This document shows, in pieces, positions 1 to 8,125 of a stretch of 22,821 bases of DNA. Location of the stretch: assembly GCA_937879855.1 (NCBI GenBank), contig CALFMO010000018.1:1-22821 (forward strand), given 5' to 3'. Position numbers and translations under genes: made by a program. Each line of letters starts with the position of its first letter. Within the stretch, counting starts at the first letter, position 1. Source of the stretch: an uncultured Acidobacteriaceae bacterium (lineage in GTDB: Bacteria > Acidobacteriota > Terriglobia > Terriglobales > Acidobacteriaceae). Below the pieces are notes generated by a model. The model made no database searches. It saw only the letters and a list, made by a program, of their open reading frames with translations, and was not told the origin of the DNA.

Positions 1-860
1 ATCAGCCTGCGCCAAATTATCGGCCACAGCCCAATCAACCGCAGCCGAATAATCGTCCGGCAGAGCCGCCGATGCGGAATGATCGGCCGCCCGCCGCGCA
101 GCCCAATAATCGACCCGAACCGAATCGGCCGGAACCGAATCAGCCTGCGCCAAATTATCGGCCACAGCCCAATCAACCGCAGCCGAATAATCGCCCGGCA
201 GAGCCGCCCATGCGGAATAATCGGCCGCCTGCCGCGCAGCCCAATAATCGACCCGAACCGAATCGTCCGGAACCGAATCAGCCTGCGCCAAATTATCGGC
301 CACAGCCCAATCAGCCGCAGCCGAATAATCGTCCGGCAGAGCCGCCGATGCGGAATGATCGGCCGCCCGCCGCGCAGCCCAATAATCGACCCGAACCGAA
401 TCGGCCGGAACCGAATCAGCCTGCGCCAAATTATCGGCCACAGCCCAATCAACCGCAGCCGAATAATCGCCCGGCAGAGCCGCCCATGCGGAATAATCGG
501 CCGCCTGCCGCGCAGCCCAATAATCGACCCGAACCGAATCGTCCGGAACCGAATCAGCCTGCGCCAAATTATCGGCCACAGCCCAATCAGCCGCAGCCGA
601 ATAATCGTCCGGCAGAGCCGCCGATGCGGAATGATCGGCCGCCTGCCGCGCAGCCTAATAATCGGCCAGAACCGAACCAGCCGGCGCCAAATTACCGGCC
701 ACAGCCCAATCAGCCGCAGCCGAATAATCGTCCGGCAGAGCCCCCCATGCGGAATGAACGCCCGCCTGCCGCGCAACCCAATAATCGACCCGAACCTCAA
801 CCGCAGCCCAATCGTCCGCAACCTAATCAACCAGCGCCGAATTATCGTCCGGCGGAGCCG
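1..860 (+). repeat. 138-bp tandem repeat with a 276-bp higher-order period
   Basis: Units begin at 72, 210, 348, 486, 624 and 747, plus a partial unit at 1-71. The first four are exactly 138 bp (46 codons). Units at 72 and 348 are identical by eye, and so are those at 210 and 486, whereas neighbouring units differ at several positions (for example GAT versus AAT in codon 4). The array therefore grew by duplicating a two-unit, 276-bp block. The unit at 624 is 123 bp, lacking five codons, and the 747 unit is divergent. The array lies wholly inside the repeat-protein gene and keeps its frame. Confidence 0.9.
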
Positions 861-1025
861 CCATCACGCCCCGCACCCGCGGCGCGTCCAGCGACTCCTC
901 CGCCGAGCGAGCGGCCGCCAGAGCGTAGTGCACCTCCTCCGGCGCAAGCGCGTCCGGCGCAACCGCAGCCGCACTCGCAACCTCCCGCGGACCAAAAGAA
1001 GCCAGATAAACCACAGAATCATTGA
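3..1025 (+). CDS. Pro/Asn/Gln/Arg-rich tandem-repeat protein, 5' end outside the window
   Basis: The reading frame is open from the first bases of the window, so the N-terminus is missing; the ATG at 72 is only the first Met of a repeat unit, not a convincing start. The visible 340 residues are low-complexity. A 46-residue unit starting MRN(D/N)RPPAAQPNN is repeated, followed by a shortened 41-residue unit, a degenerate unit and a Pro/Ala-rich tail ending in KKPDKPQNH. There are no cysteines, no membrane segments and no recognisable fold. Composition suggests an extended, disordered, positively charged C-terminal region of a secreted or cell-envelope protein, which is inference only. The deciding domain, if there is one, lies left of the window. 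Other frames across the repeat are also open because the unit length is a multiple of three, but only this frame gives a coherent composition and ends just before a terminator. Confidence 0.75.
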   Translation, partial: QPAPNYRPQPNQPQPNNRPAEPPMRNDRPPAAQPNNRPEPNRPEPNQPAPNYRPQPNQPQPNNRPAEPPMRNNRPPAAQPNNRPEPNRPEPNQPAPNYRPQPNQPQPNNRPAEPPMRNDRPPAAQPNNRPEPNRPEPNQPAPNYRPQPNQPQPNNRPAEPPMRNNRPPAAQPNNRPEPNRPEPNQPAPNYRPQPNQPQPNNRPAEPPMRNDRPPAAQPNNRPEPNQPAPNYRPQPNQPQPNNRPAEPPMRNERPPAAQPNNRPEPQPQPNRPQPNQPAPNYRPAEPPSRPAPAARPATPPPSERPPERSAPPPAQARPAQPQPHSQPPADQKKPDKPQNH

Positions 1026-1063
1026 AGAACTGCAAGACTCCGCTGACTTTGATTTAGCAGATT

Positions 1064-1090
1064 GGGCGTCCGAGATTTTGGACGCCTTTT
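1064..1090 (+). terminator. Rho-independent terminator of the repeat-protein gene
   Basis: GGCGTCC (1065-1071) pairs with GGACGCC (1080-1086) around an 8-nt loop, with a possible extra G-T pair outside, and is followed directly by TTTTCTGTT. It starts about 40 nt after the stop codon of the repeat protein. The stem is a perfect 7-bp GC-rich helix. Confidence 0.8.
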
Positions 1091-1279
1091 CTGTTGCTGC
1101 GTGGTTCTTCTGAACCTGCAGGTTCCACCCAGGATTCAAGCTGTTTTGACGCAGCCGTACAGCGATCACTGTATGTATGACGCGAAAATGCGCGAATAGA
1201 GTACTAGCGTGCGTTTCGATTTATAGCGCTCGTAATAGTTGCGTCCCCTTCGTCCCGGAAGCATGGGGGCATATGCGTC

Positions 1280-1285
1280 AAGGAG
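1280..1285 (+). promoter_or_regulatory. Ribosome binding site that decides the TTG start of the hybrid kinase
   Basis: AAGGAG lies 6 nt before the TTG at 1292. The nearby ATGs at 1263 and 1273 are in other frames. The TTG gives a protein beginning MAGVRILIADDQ, which is where a receiver domain should begin. Confidence 0.75.
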
Positions 1286-1291
1286 AATAGA

Positions 1292-4200
1292 TTGGCTGGC
1301 GTGCGCATTCTGATAGCGGACGATCAAGAAGCTGTCCGCAGGGGCGTTCGATCGCTCATCGCGTCCCACTCGGACTGGGAGGTATGTGGCGAAGCGGTCG
1401 ACGGACTCGACGCCGTTGAAAAAGCCAAATCTTCCCGACCCGACGTAGTCATTCTCGACATCAGCATGCCCAAACTCAGCGGGCTGCAAGCGGTTCCCCT
1501 CATCAAGAATGAACTGCCCGACTCAGAAATTCTCATCCTCAGCCAGCATGATCCGGAGCAGGCGCGACGGCTGGCAGTTGAGGTGGGCGCGCGAAATTTT
1601 ATCTCCAAAACAGACATGGCTCGAGACCTACTCACGGCCATCGACGATCTGGTGGGCCGCAACGGACGCGCAAAGACGCCAGGGCGGAGTTCGGAATTGG
1701 CTGTGCCCAACTCTGCCCGGGTGTTGCCGGCGGGCTTTGAATTCCTTGCTGGCGCGGGCGAGATGGGTCAGATAATTCGGCAGCATAATTGGTCAGCAAC
1801 GCCACTGGGGCCGATTCAGCAGTGGCCGCAAATTCTAAAAACATCGGTCAGCTTGATTCTCAACTCGCAACACCCGATGTGGGTAGGATGGGGCCCGGCG
1901 CAAACATTTCTCTACAACGACGCGTATATCTCGGTGCTCAGTCTCGCAAAACATCCCTGGGCATTGGGTCGGCCAGCTTCTGAAGTGTGGTCGGAGATCT
2001 GGGATTATTGCGGACCGCTGGCAGACAAGGTGTTCACCAAGGGCGAGGCTACTTTTGTGGATGACGTCCAGCTTTTCATGAACCGCGGAGATTTCGTGGA
2101 GGAAACTTATTACTCTTTCTCCTACAGCCCGATCCGCGACGAACTGGGCAAAGTCCGGGGACTGTTTTGTCCGTCGAAGGAAGTTACGCCCAAGGTCATT
2201 AATGCTCGTCGGCTACGCACGCTCTCGGAACTGACGGCGAAGTCACTGATCGAAAAATCTGTAGAGGGCGCGTGCACATCGGCCTTTTCCACGCTGGCGA
2301 AGAATGCCGACGACATTCCGTTTGCCATGCTGTACCTCATCGATCGCGAGGGGAAGCACACTTTTCTGGAGCAGCGCTGCGGAATAGCCAGTGGCGTCGA
2401 TTCGCTCAGCCCCGAGAGAGTGGTACTTTCAGCAGGAGCGACTGGAGCTTTTTCGCAAGCCATCGTCGAGGTTGCCGCAACCAGCCAGTCAAGAACCGTT
2501 CCCGTCAAGCATCTTGAGGGCCTGCCTCTGGGACCGGCCAAGCAGCGGGTTGCTGACGCGGTAGTTCTGCCGGTGACTTCTCATGGACAGAAGCCGGTTG
2601 GAGTATTGGTTGTCGGCGTTAATCCCACGCGAACTCTGGACGCGGAGTATCGGACTTTTTATGAACTGGTTGCGAGCCAGATCGCCACCGGCATCGCCAA
2701 CGCTCGATCTTACGAGGAAGAGCGCAAACGCTCGGAATCACTGGCGGAGTTGGATCGCGCCAAGACCGCATTCTTCAGCAACGTAAGCCACGAGTTTCGC
2801 ACGCCGCTGACTTTGATGTTGGGGCCTCTGGAAGACTTGCTGGTGGCCGCTGACACGCGCATGACGACTGAGGATCGCGAGCGATTTGCGGTGGTTCACC
2901 GTAATAGTTTGCGCCTGCTGAAACTGGTCAACTCATTGCTCGATTTCTCGCGGATCGAGGCGGGACGCATAGAGGCGGTCTTTCAGCCTACCGACATCGC
3001 AGGCTTGACCAGCGAGTTAGCCAGCGCCTTTCGCTCGGCGATGGAGCGCGCCGGATTGAAGTTTGAAGTGACGTGCGATCCTGTCTCGGAGCCGATCTAT
3101 CTGGACCGCGATATGTGGGAAAAGATTGTGCTCAATCTTCTCTCCAACGCCTTTAAGTTTACGTTCGAGGGAAAGATCTCGGTGAAGTTGAGGTCATTGG
3201 ATGATCGCGTTCAATTGCAGATCAGCGATACCGGCATTGGAGTGCCGGAAGAAGAGGTGCCGCGTTTGTTCCAGCGTTTCCATCGTGTGGAAGGTGCGCA
3301 CGGCCGCACGCAGGAGGGAACTGGGATTGGGTTGGCGCTGGTCCATGAACTGGTCAAGATCCATCACGGCAACATCAGTGTGACCAGTAAGAAAGGCCAC
3401 GGCAGTACTTTTACCGTCACTATCCCGAAGGGCAAAGCGCACCTTCCTGAGGATCGCATTTGGGCGGCCCGAACACTGGCTTCTAGTGCAATTCGCGCTG
3501 ACAGCTACGTCGAAGAGGCGGTGCGATGGCTGCCCGAAGAATCATTGGGAGATCTCGTTTCACATGTTAACCGTGCGGGCTCGCTTTCCTTTGACAGCAT
3601 GCTTCCGGAATCGTGGGAACGCATCAGCGCCGGCGAATTGATCGTGATCGCCGACGACAACGCGGACATGCGGAATTACTTGCGCCGTTTGTTGCGGGAA
3701 CGGTACCGGGTGCACACAGTGGCGAACGGAGAAGAGGCGGTGCGCGCGGCCCGCGATATGAACGCCGACCTTATCCTCACTGATGTGATGATGCCGGGAC
3801 TCGATGGCTTCGGGGTTCTGCGCGCCCTGCGGAATTATCCACAGACGAAATCGAAGCCGGTCATTTTACTTTCAGCGAGAGCCGGGGAGGAGTCCCGCGT
3901 GGAAGGTTTGCAGGCCGGCGCCGACGACTACCTCGTAAAACCTTTTGCATCGCGCGAATTGCTGGCGCGGGTGAGCGCGCATCTTAAGATGGCGCGGGTT
4001 CGCGCTGACGCTGCTGAGGTGGAGCGCAGTTTGCGCGCGGAGGCGGAACTGGAACGCGGACGATTGCGTGAATCATTCACCATGGCGCCCGCAGCCATGG
4101 CTTTGCTCAGCGGACCTGAGCACCGTTTCACCTTCCTGAATGCGGCCTACGTCAAAATGGCCGGAAGGGACGGCATCGATGAGCTTTTGGGCAAGACAAT

Positions 4201-5200
4201 GAGAGAGGCGTTCCCCGAATTGGAAGGACAAGGGATCCACGAGCTTCTGGATCAGGTCTATCGAACGGGAGAGCCTTACGTAGCCACCGAGCGCGAAACC
4301 AGGCTGAAGCGTCACGGCAAGGAAGAGACAACTTACCTGAATTTCAGCTACCATCCCATGCGCAACGTAGCCGGAGAAGTGGAGGGGATTCTCGTGCACG
4401 CGGTCGAGGTGACCGAGCAGGTAGCGGCTCGCGCTCAACTGGAGGCACGGGTGAAAGAGCGAACGGCGGAGCTAGAAGAAGCCGAACAGAGGCTGCGAAC
4501 TCTCAATAGCAGGCTCCTGCGAGCGCAGGATGAGGAGCGTCGTCGCCTGGCTCGTGAACTGCATGACAGTGCCGGACAATTGCTGGTGGCATTGTCGATG
4601 AACCTGGTGCCACTGGAGCAGTCACTGGCGAAGCAAAATCCTGAACTGAATAAGCTGGCGGCCAGCAGCGTTGGACTCGTCGATGAACTGTCCAAGGAAC
4701 TTCGCACTATGTCGCACCTTCTCCATCCGCCGCTGCTGGATGAGGCGGGCTTGAAGTCCGCACTGCGGTGGTATGTGGAAGGATTTGCGGACAGGAGCGG
4801 GATTCACGTAGATCTCCAGTTGGATCCCCAGTTGCCGCGATTACCTCAGGAAGTGGAAACGACCATTTTCCGAATTGTGCAGGAGTCGCTGACCAACATC
4901 CATCGACATTCCGGCAGTAAGAACGCTTCTTTGCGGGTCGATCAGGATGCAAAAAACACGCGAGTGGAAATTCGAGATGCAGGAAAAGGCATCTCCCAAT
5001 TTAATTCGGCGAAGAATCTGCCGAGCCGGGCTGGAGTGGGAATTCAGGGGATGCAGGAAAGGGTGCGGCAGCTCCAGGGGAAATTCGAAATAAAGTCGGG
5101 GCAAACCGGGACGGCGGTGATCGTGACCCTCCCGAACCGCGCGATTTCCGCAAGCGCCAAGTCCGGAAAACCTGTTTCTCAAGGCACGCGGAACAGGTAA
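1292..5200 (+). CDS. Hybrid sensor histidine kinase with two receiver and two kinase modules
   Basis: A 1302-residue cytoplasmic signalling protein without obvious membrane segments. Order of domains: NarL-type receiver (about 1-125; acidic pair D10/D11, phospho-acceptor D56 in ILDISMP, K106); PAS (about 160-300); GAF (about 303-473); HisKA with H500 in SHEFRTP; HATPase (N619, DTGIG at 646-650, GTGIG near 676); second receiver (about 780-900; D831 in TDVMMP, K883 in VKPF); PAS (about 920-1045); coiled coil; HisKA_3 with H1091 in RELHDSAGQ; and a C-terminal NarX/DegS-type HATPase with NIHRHSGS and GVGIQGM. All catalytic residues of both kinases appear present. The start is a TTG with a good ribosome binding site. 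The ligand is unknown. No separate response regulator is adjacent. The last 22 bp overlap the 3' end of the convergent ZIP gene. Confidence 0.93.
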   Translation: MAGVRILIADDQEAVRRGVRSLIASHSDWEVCGEAVDGLDAVEKAKSSRPDVVILDISMPKLSGLQAVPLIKNELPDSEILILSQHDPEQARRLAVEVGARNFISKTDMARDLLTAIDDLVGRNGRAKTPGRSSELAVPNSARVLPAGFEFLAGAGEMGQIIRQHNWSATPLGPIQQWPQILKTSVSLILNSQHPMWVGWGPAQTFLYNDAYISVLSLAKHPWALGRPASEVWSEIWDYCGPLADKVFTKGEATFVDDVQLFMNRGDFVEETYYSFSYSPIRDELGKVRGLFCPSKEVTPKVINARRLRTLSELTAKSLIEKSVEGACTSAFSTLAKNADDIPFAMLYLIDREGKHTFLEQRCGIASGVDSLSPERVVLSAGATGAFSQAIVEVAATSQSRTVPVKHLEGLPLGPAKQRVADAVVLPVTSHGQKPVGVLVVGVNPTRTLDAEYRTFYELVASQIATGIANARSYEEERKRSESLAELDRAKTAFFSNVSHEFRTPLTLMLGPLEDLLVAADTRMTTEDRERFAVVHRNSLRLLKLVNSLLDFSRIEAGRIEAVFQPTDIAGLTSELASAFRSAMERAGLKFEVTCDPVSEPIYLDRDMWEKIVLNLLSNAFKFTFEGKISVKLRSLDDRVQLQISDTGIGVPEEEVPRLFQRFHRVEGAHGRTQEGTGIGLALVHELVKIHHGNISVTSKKGHGSTFTVTIPKGKAHLPEDRIWAARTLASSAIRADSYVEEAVRWLPEESLGDLVSHVNRAGSLSFDSMLPESWERISAGELIVIADDNADMRNYLRRLLRERYRVHTVANGEEAVRAARDMNADLILTDVMMPGLDGFGVLRALRNYPQTKSKPVILLSARAGEESRVEGLQAGADDYLVKPFASRELLARVSAHLKMARVRADAAEVERSLRAEAELERGRLRESFTMAPAAMALLSGPEHRFTFLNAAYVKMAGRDGIDELLGKTMREAFPELEGQGIHELLDQVYRTGEPYVATERETRLKRHGKEETTYLNFSYHPMRNVAGEVEGILVHAVEVTEQVAARAQLEARVKERTAELEEAEQRLRTLNSRLLRAQDEERRRLARELHDSAGQLLVALSMNLVPLEQSLAKQNPELNKLAASSVGLVDELSKELRTMSHLLHPPLLDEAGLKSALRWYVEGFADRSGIHVDLQLDPQLPRLPQEVETTIFRIVQESLTNIHRHSGSKNASLRVDQDAKNTRVEIRDAGKGISQFNSAKNLPSRAGVGIQGMQERVRQLQGKFEIKSGQTGTAVIVTLPNRAISASAKSGKPVSQGTRNR

Positions 5201-5910
5201 TCCAGCAGGAAAAAGACTCCCGCTCCCACGAAAACCAGCAGCGCCATCTTCATTGCAGGTTCTTTGTTGACTTCGGGAATCAAATCGGAAGCCGCGACAT
5301 AAATCGTGACCCCAGCGGCGAGCGGCAATCCCGCGCCCACGTGATGGCGGAACAGCGCCATGATCAGTACTCCTGCAAGAGTCGACCCGCCTAAAACTAC
5401 GGATGCGCCCCACGCAGTGCCTCGGCTGCGACCGCTAGCTAGCATTACGGAACTCACCGTGAAGCCTTCGGGAATCTTGTGCAAAAAAATCGCCAGAAAA
5501 ATCAGCCAGCCCAGCCAGTTCGACACGAGAAACCCTGAGGCGATTGCGATGCCGTCAAAGAAGGTATGAATGATGAGGCCGAGCAGAACGGAGTATCCCT
5601 TGTGGGAATGAATGAACTCGTCTCGGTGGGTTTCCTCGCCAAAGTGGAAGTGGGGAGTGACAGTGTGCTCGAAGAAATGGATGATGAGATATCCCAGCAA
5701 AACCAGAAACGCCGCGGATCGACCGCGCAGTTCGAAGCTTTCAGGAACCATCTCAACCAGTGCGGTGGCCAGCATGAATCCCGCGCCCAGCGCGACAAAG
5801 TAGCGAAGATAACGCCGCTCCCAGTGCCGCTGCACGATGATGGCGCCACCGAAGACGTTGGCCGCAGCGGCGGTCAGGCCAAGAAGGACGCTGGTAGCGA
5901 TGGGATGCAT
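5179..5910 (-). CDS. ZIP-family divalent metal (zinc) transporter
   Basis: A 243-residue inner-membrane protein made almost entirely of hydrophobic helices (about eight), matching the size of bacterial ZIP permeases, which import Zn2+ and sometimes other divalent metals. The family signatures are visible: HTFFDGIAIASG in the fourth helix and HKIPEGF in the fifth, supplying the metal-binding His, Asp and Glu. Before the fourth helix is a His-rich loop (HFFEHTVTPHFHFGEETH and then IHSHKGYS), typical of metal-sensing or metal-funnelling loops. The ATG at 5910 lies 20 bp after the stop of the upstream metallo-hydrolase gene on the same strand, so co-transcription is likely. Its 3' end overlaps the hybrid-kinase gene by 22 bp on the opposite strand. 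The substrate is inferred from the family. Confidence 0.88.
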   Translation of the reverse strand: MHPIATSVLLGLTAAAANVFGGAIIVQRHWERRYLRYFVALGAGFMLATALVEMVPESFELRGRSAAFLVLLGYLIIHFFEHTVTPHFHFGEETHRDEFIHSHKGYSVLLGLIIHTFFDGIAIASGFLVSNWLGWLIFLAIFLHKIPEGFTVSSVMLASGRSRGTAWGASVVLGGSTLAGVLIMALFRHHVGAGLPLAAGVTIYVAASDLIPEVNKEPAMKMALLVFVGAGVFFLLDYLFRVP

Positions 5911-5930
5911 ATGGCGATCGTGCCTACCGT

Positions 5931-6839
5931 CTACTGTTTCTTCAGGGACGCAGTTTGTTTCTGCAATTCGGAAAGAAACGCCTGTTCCCGCTCGGCCACG
6001 TAGCTTTTATATCCTTCAGGATCAATGTATGGGTTCGGACCGCCGCTGCTCAACTTTGCATACTTCGCTTCCATGCCGTAGTAACTGCCGTGCGCGCCCA
6101 GAAAAACGTCGCAGGAAAGCGACTTCAGCACGCGAAACCCGCGCGCGTAATCATCCGCGATTTCAAGGTAGCGTGTATTATTCACCAGCTTGTAGCCCGG
6201 GTTGACGTTGGGGCTGCCGACAATCACCACATCATATGTTTTACCCGCGTCGCTCACTTTCAGACTCCAGGTAGTACATCCGCGTGTATGGCCGGCGGTC
6301 TTGTGCGCGGTGAGAACGGTATCGCCGAGCTTTACCTCGTCGCCATCGTGCAGCACACGGTCCACTTTGACCACGGGATACAAGAGCGTTGGATCATTCC
6401 CGTACTGAAAGTCGGTCTTGCCGCCCGATTCGACGACGCCAACGTCTCCATCCATCACCATGTATTTCCCGCCGGTCAGCTTTTTCACTTCGGCGCTGCC
6501 TGCATCGTGATCGAAGTGAGCGTGGCTGATGAGAAGGATTTTCACATCACTAAAACGAAATCCCAACTTCTCGATACTCTCCCGAATCATGGGAACGGAA
6601 GTTGTCAGATTACTGTTGATTAGGATGTGACCGGTGGGGGTGGTAATCAGATAGGAAGCGAGCCCGCGGCTGCCGACGTAATAGACGTTTCCAATCATGC
6701 GGTGCGCGGGGAAAGGCTCACGCCAATCGGCGGGACCAGGCGGCGTGCCAGTAGCCTGCGCGGCATCAGTCGCTGGTTGCGCTAATAAGCTTCCGACAAG
6801 TGACAACGCCGAAACATACAAGATCAGGCGAGTGAGCAT
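5931..6839 (-). CDS. Secreted metallo-beta-lactamase-fold hydrolase, subclass B3 type
   Basis: With the start at 6839 the protein has 302 residues and opens with a normal signal peptide (MLTRLILYVSALSLVGSLLAQ), so it should act in the periplasm. An in-frame ATG at 6866 would add nine residues before the signal peptide; neither start has a strong ribosome binding site. The zinc ligands fit subclass B3: H106-x-H108-x-D110-H111 (HAHFDH), H184 in GHTRGCTTW, and H250 in GAHGSYYG. A serine in VGSPNVNPGYKL sits where B3 enzymes have Ser rather than Cys. B3 enzymes are di-zinc hydrolases of penicillins, cephalosporins and carbapenems. Environmental members are often intrinsic and vary in activity, so resistance is not proven here. 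The ZIP transporter follows after 20 bp. Confidence 0.88.
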   Translation of the reverse strand: MLTRLILYVSALSLVGSLLAQPATDAAQATGTPPGPADWREPFPAHRMIGNVYYVGSRGLASYLITTPTGHILINSNLTTSVPMIRESIEKLGFRFSDVKILLISHAHFDHDAGSAEVKKLTGGKYMVMDGDVGVVESGGKTDFQYGNDPTLLYPVVKVDRVLHDGDEVKLGDTVLTAHKTAGHTRGCTTWSLKVSDAGKTYDVVIVGSPNVNPGYKLVNNTRYLEIADDYARGFRVLKSLSCDVFLGAHGSYYGMEAKYAKLSSGGPNPYIDPEGYKSYVAEREQAFLSELQKQTASLKKQ

Positions 6840-6904
6840 ATGTGGAAGAGTATACGGTGCACACATTTATTTTCGGCTTGGGTAGACATCTGAAGCTGTC
6901 GCGA

Positions 6905-7987
6905 CTATCCGCTATGCCGAATGTGCATCACGTCGCCGTCCTGCACGATGTAGTCCTTGCCCTCCAGACGAAGGGTGCCTTTAGCGCGGGCGTTCGCTTC
7001 GGATCCGGCTTCGAGAAGCTGGTCCCAGCGGATGGTTTCTGCGCGAATGAAGTGCTTTTCCAGGTCGGAGTGGATGGCGCCTGCACCCTCCTGCGCGCGC
7101 GTGTTGGCTGGAATCTGCCAGGCGCGGCACTCATCTTCCCCCGCGGTGAAAAATGAAATCAGACCGAGCAGCTTGTAGGTGGTGCGGATGAGGCGGACAA
7201 GCCCGCTTTCCTTCAGGCCATAGCTCGAAAGAAACTCGGCGGCATCGGCGTCACTCATTTCGGCGAGCTCGGCTTCGACTTTGCCGCAGATGGCCGTGGC
7301 CGCGGCGTTGGGGCGAGCGGCAATCTCCGTGAGTTTCCATTTGCTCACGGCTTCTTCCAGTTCTTTGCCGAGTTCGGTCGACTCGCCGATGTTGAGCACG
7401 TATAACATTGGTTTCTCGCTCAGGAACATGAAGCCGCGAATGCGCTTCTTGTCCTCGGGAGTCATCGGCATTTCACGCAGCGGCTTCTCGGATCCGAGAT
7501 GTGCATTCGCGCGCTTCAGCAGTTCGAATTCTTTTTCCAGCTCCGGCGTTTTCATCTTTTTGAGATCTTTTTCCAGACGCTCGAGACGCTTCTCGATCTG
7601 GCCCAGATCGCTGACCATGAGGTCGAACTCAACGTTCTTGATGTCGCGCAGCGGGTCGATCTCCGCCACCAGCGGAACGGCGGGGTCTTCAAACACGCGG
7701 ACTACATGCGCCAGCGCATCTACCTGGCGCAGATGGCCGATGTAGGCGGTTTCTTTCAGAGCATCCTGGCCGATAGCGCCGACATCGACGTATTCGACTG
7801 ATGTGTGCGTCAGCTTCTTGGGGTTGTAGAGGGCGGCGAGGCGGTCCAGGCGGTCGTCGGGAACTTTGGCGACGCCGATATGCGCCTCGCGTGGGTTAGC
7901 GTGGGCTTGCGAAAGATTCGCCTTGGTCAGAATTCGAAACAGCGATGTCTTGCCTACCTGGGGCAGGCCAATAATGCCGGTTTTCAT
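6905..7987 (-). CDS. YchF-like (DUF933/TGS) P-loop NTPase, divergent
   Basis: A 360-residue protein, close to the roughly 363 of canonical YchF (a ribosome-associated OBG-family ATPase). The N-terminus begins MKTGIIGLPQVGKTS, a P-loop at about residues 7-15. The middle contains a long charged helix-rich insert (IEKRLERLEKDLKKMKT). The C-terminal DUF933/TGS region is clear: LISFFTAGEDECRAWQI, then HSDLEKHFIRAETI and GKDYIVQDGDVMHIRHSG. The segment that in YchF normally reads as the switch region with a GLVKGASKGEGLGN-like motif is replaced by YVDVGAIGQDALKETAYIGH, so this is a divergent relative rather than a textbook orthologue. It is the first of three closely spaced minus-strand genes (65 bp before the metallo-hydrolase start). 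No strong ribosome binding site is seen before the ATG at 7987. Confidence 0.85.
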   Translation of the reverse strand: MKTGIIGLPQVGKTSLFRILTKANLSQAHANPREAHIGVAKVPDDRLDRLAALYNPKKLTHTSVEYVDVGAIGQDALKETAYIGHLRQVDALAHVVRVFEDPAVPLVAEIDPLRDIKNVEFDLMVSDLGQIEKRLERLEKDLKKMKTPELEKEFELLKRANAHLGSEKPLREMPMTPEDKKRIRGFMFLSEKPMLYVLNIGESTELGKELEEAVSKWKLTEIAARPNAAATAICGKVEAELAEMSDADAAEFLSSYGLKESGLVRLIRTTYKLLGLISFFTAGEDECRAWQIPANTRAQEGAGAIHSDLEKHFIRAETIRWDQLLEAGSEANARAKGTLRLEGKDYIVQDGDVMHIRHSG

Positions 7988-8125
7988 AGGAACAGCTTCT
8001 AGCTCCTGGCTTGTAGCCGATAATCCGCTGAATTGAGGATAGGACTCTACGGTGCGCTTAGTAAGGCTTCAGAGAACCTTTTAGGATAAACGATTAAGTG
8101 GGGATTGCCCAAACGGCTGCGGCGT

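Noticed and set aside
1..860. CRISPR array at the left edge
   Set aside because: Regular 138-bp units without unique spacers, in frame throughout and translating to a coherent repeat peptide; this is a coding tandem repeat.
79..1113. A 344-codon plus-strand frame overlapping the repeat protein
   Set aside because: The repeat unit is a multiple of three, so a stop-free frame is simply copied along the array. The product is an Arg/Ile-rich shadow that runs through the terminator hairpin, while the chosen frame ends before it.
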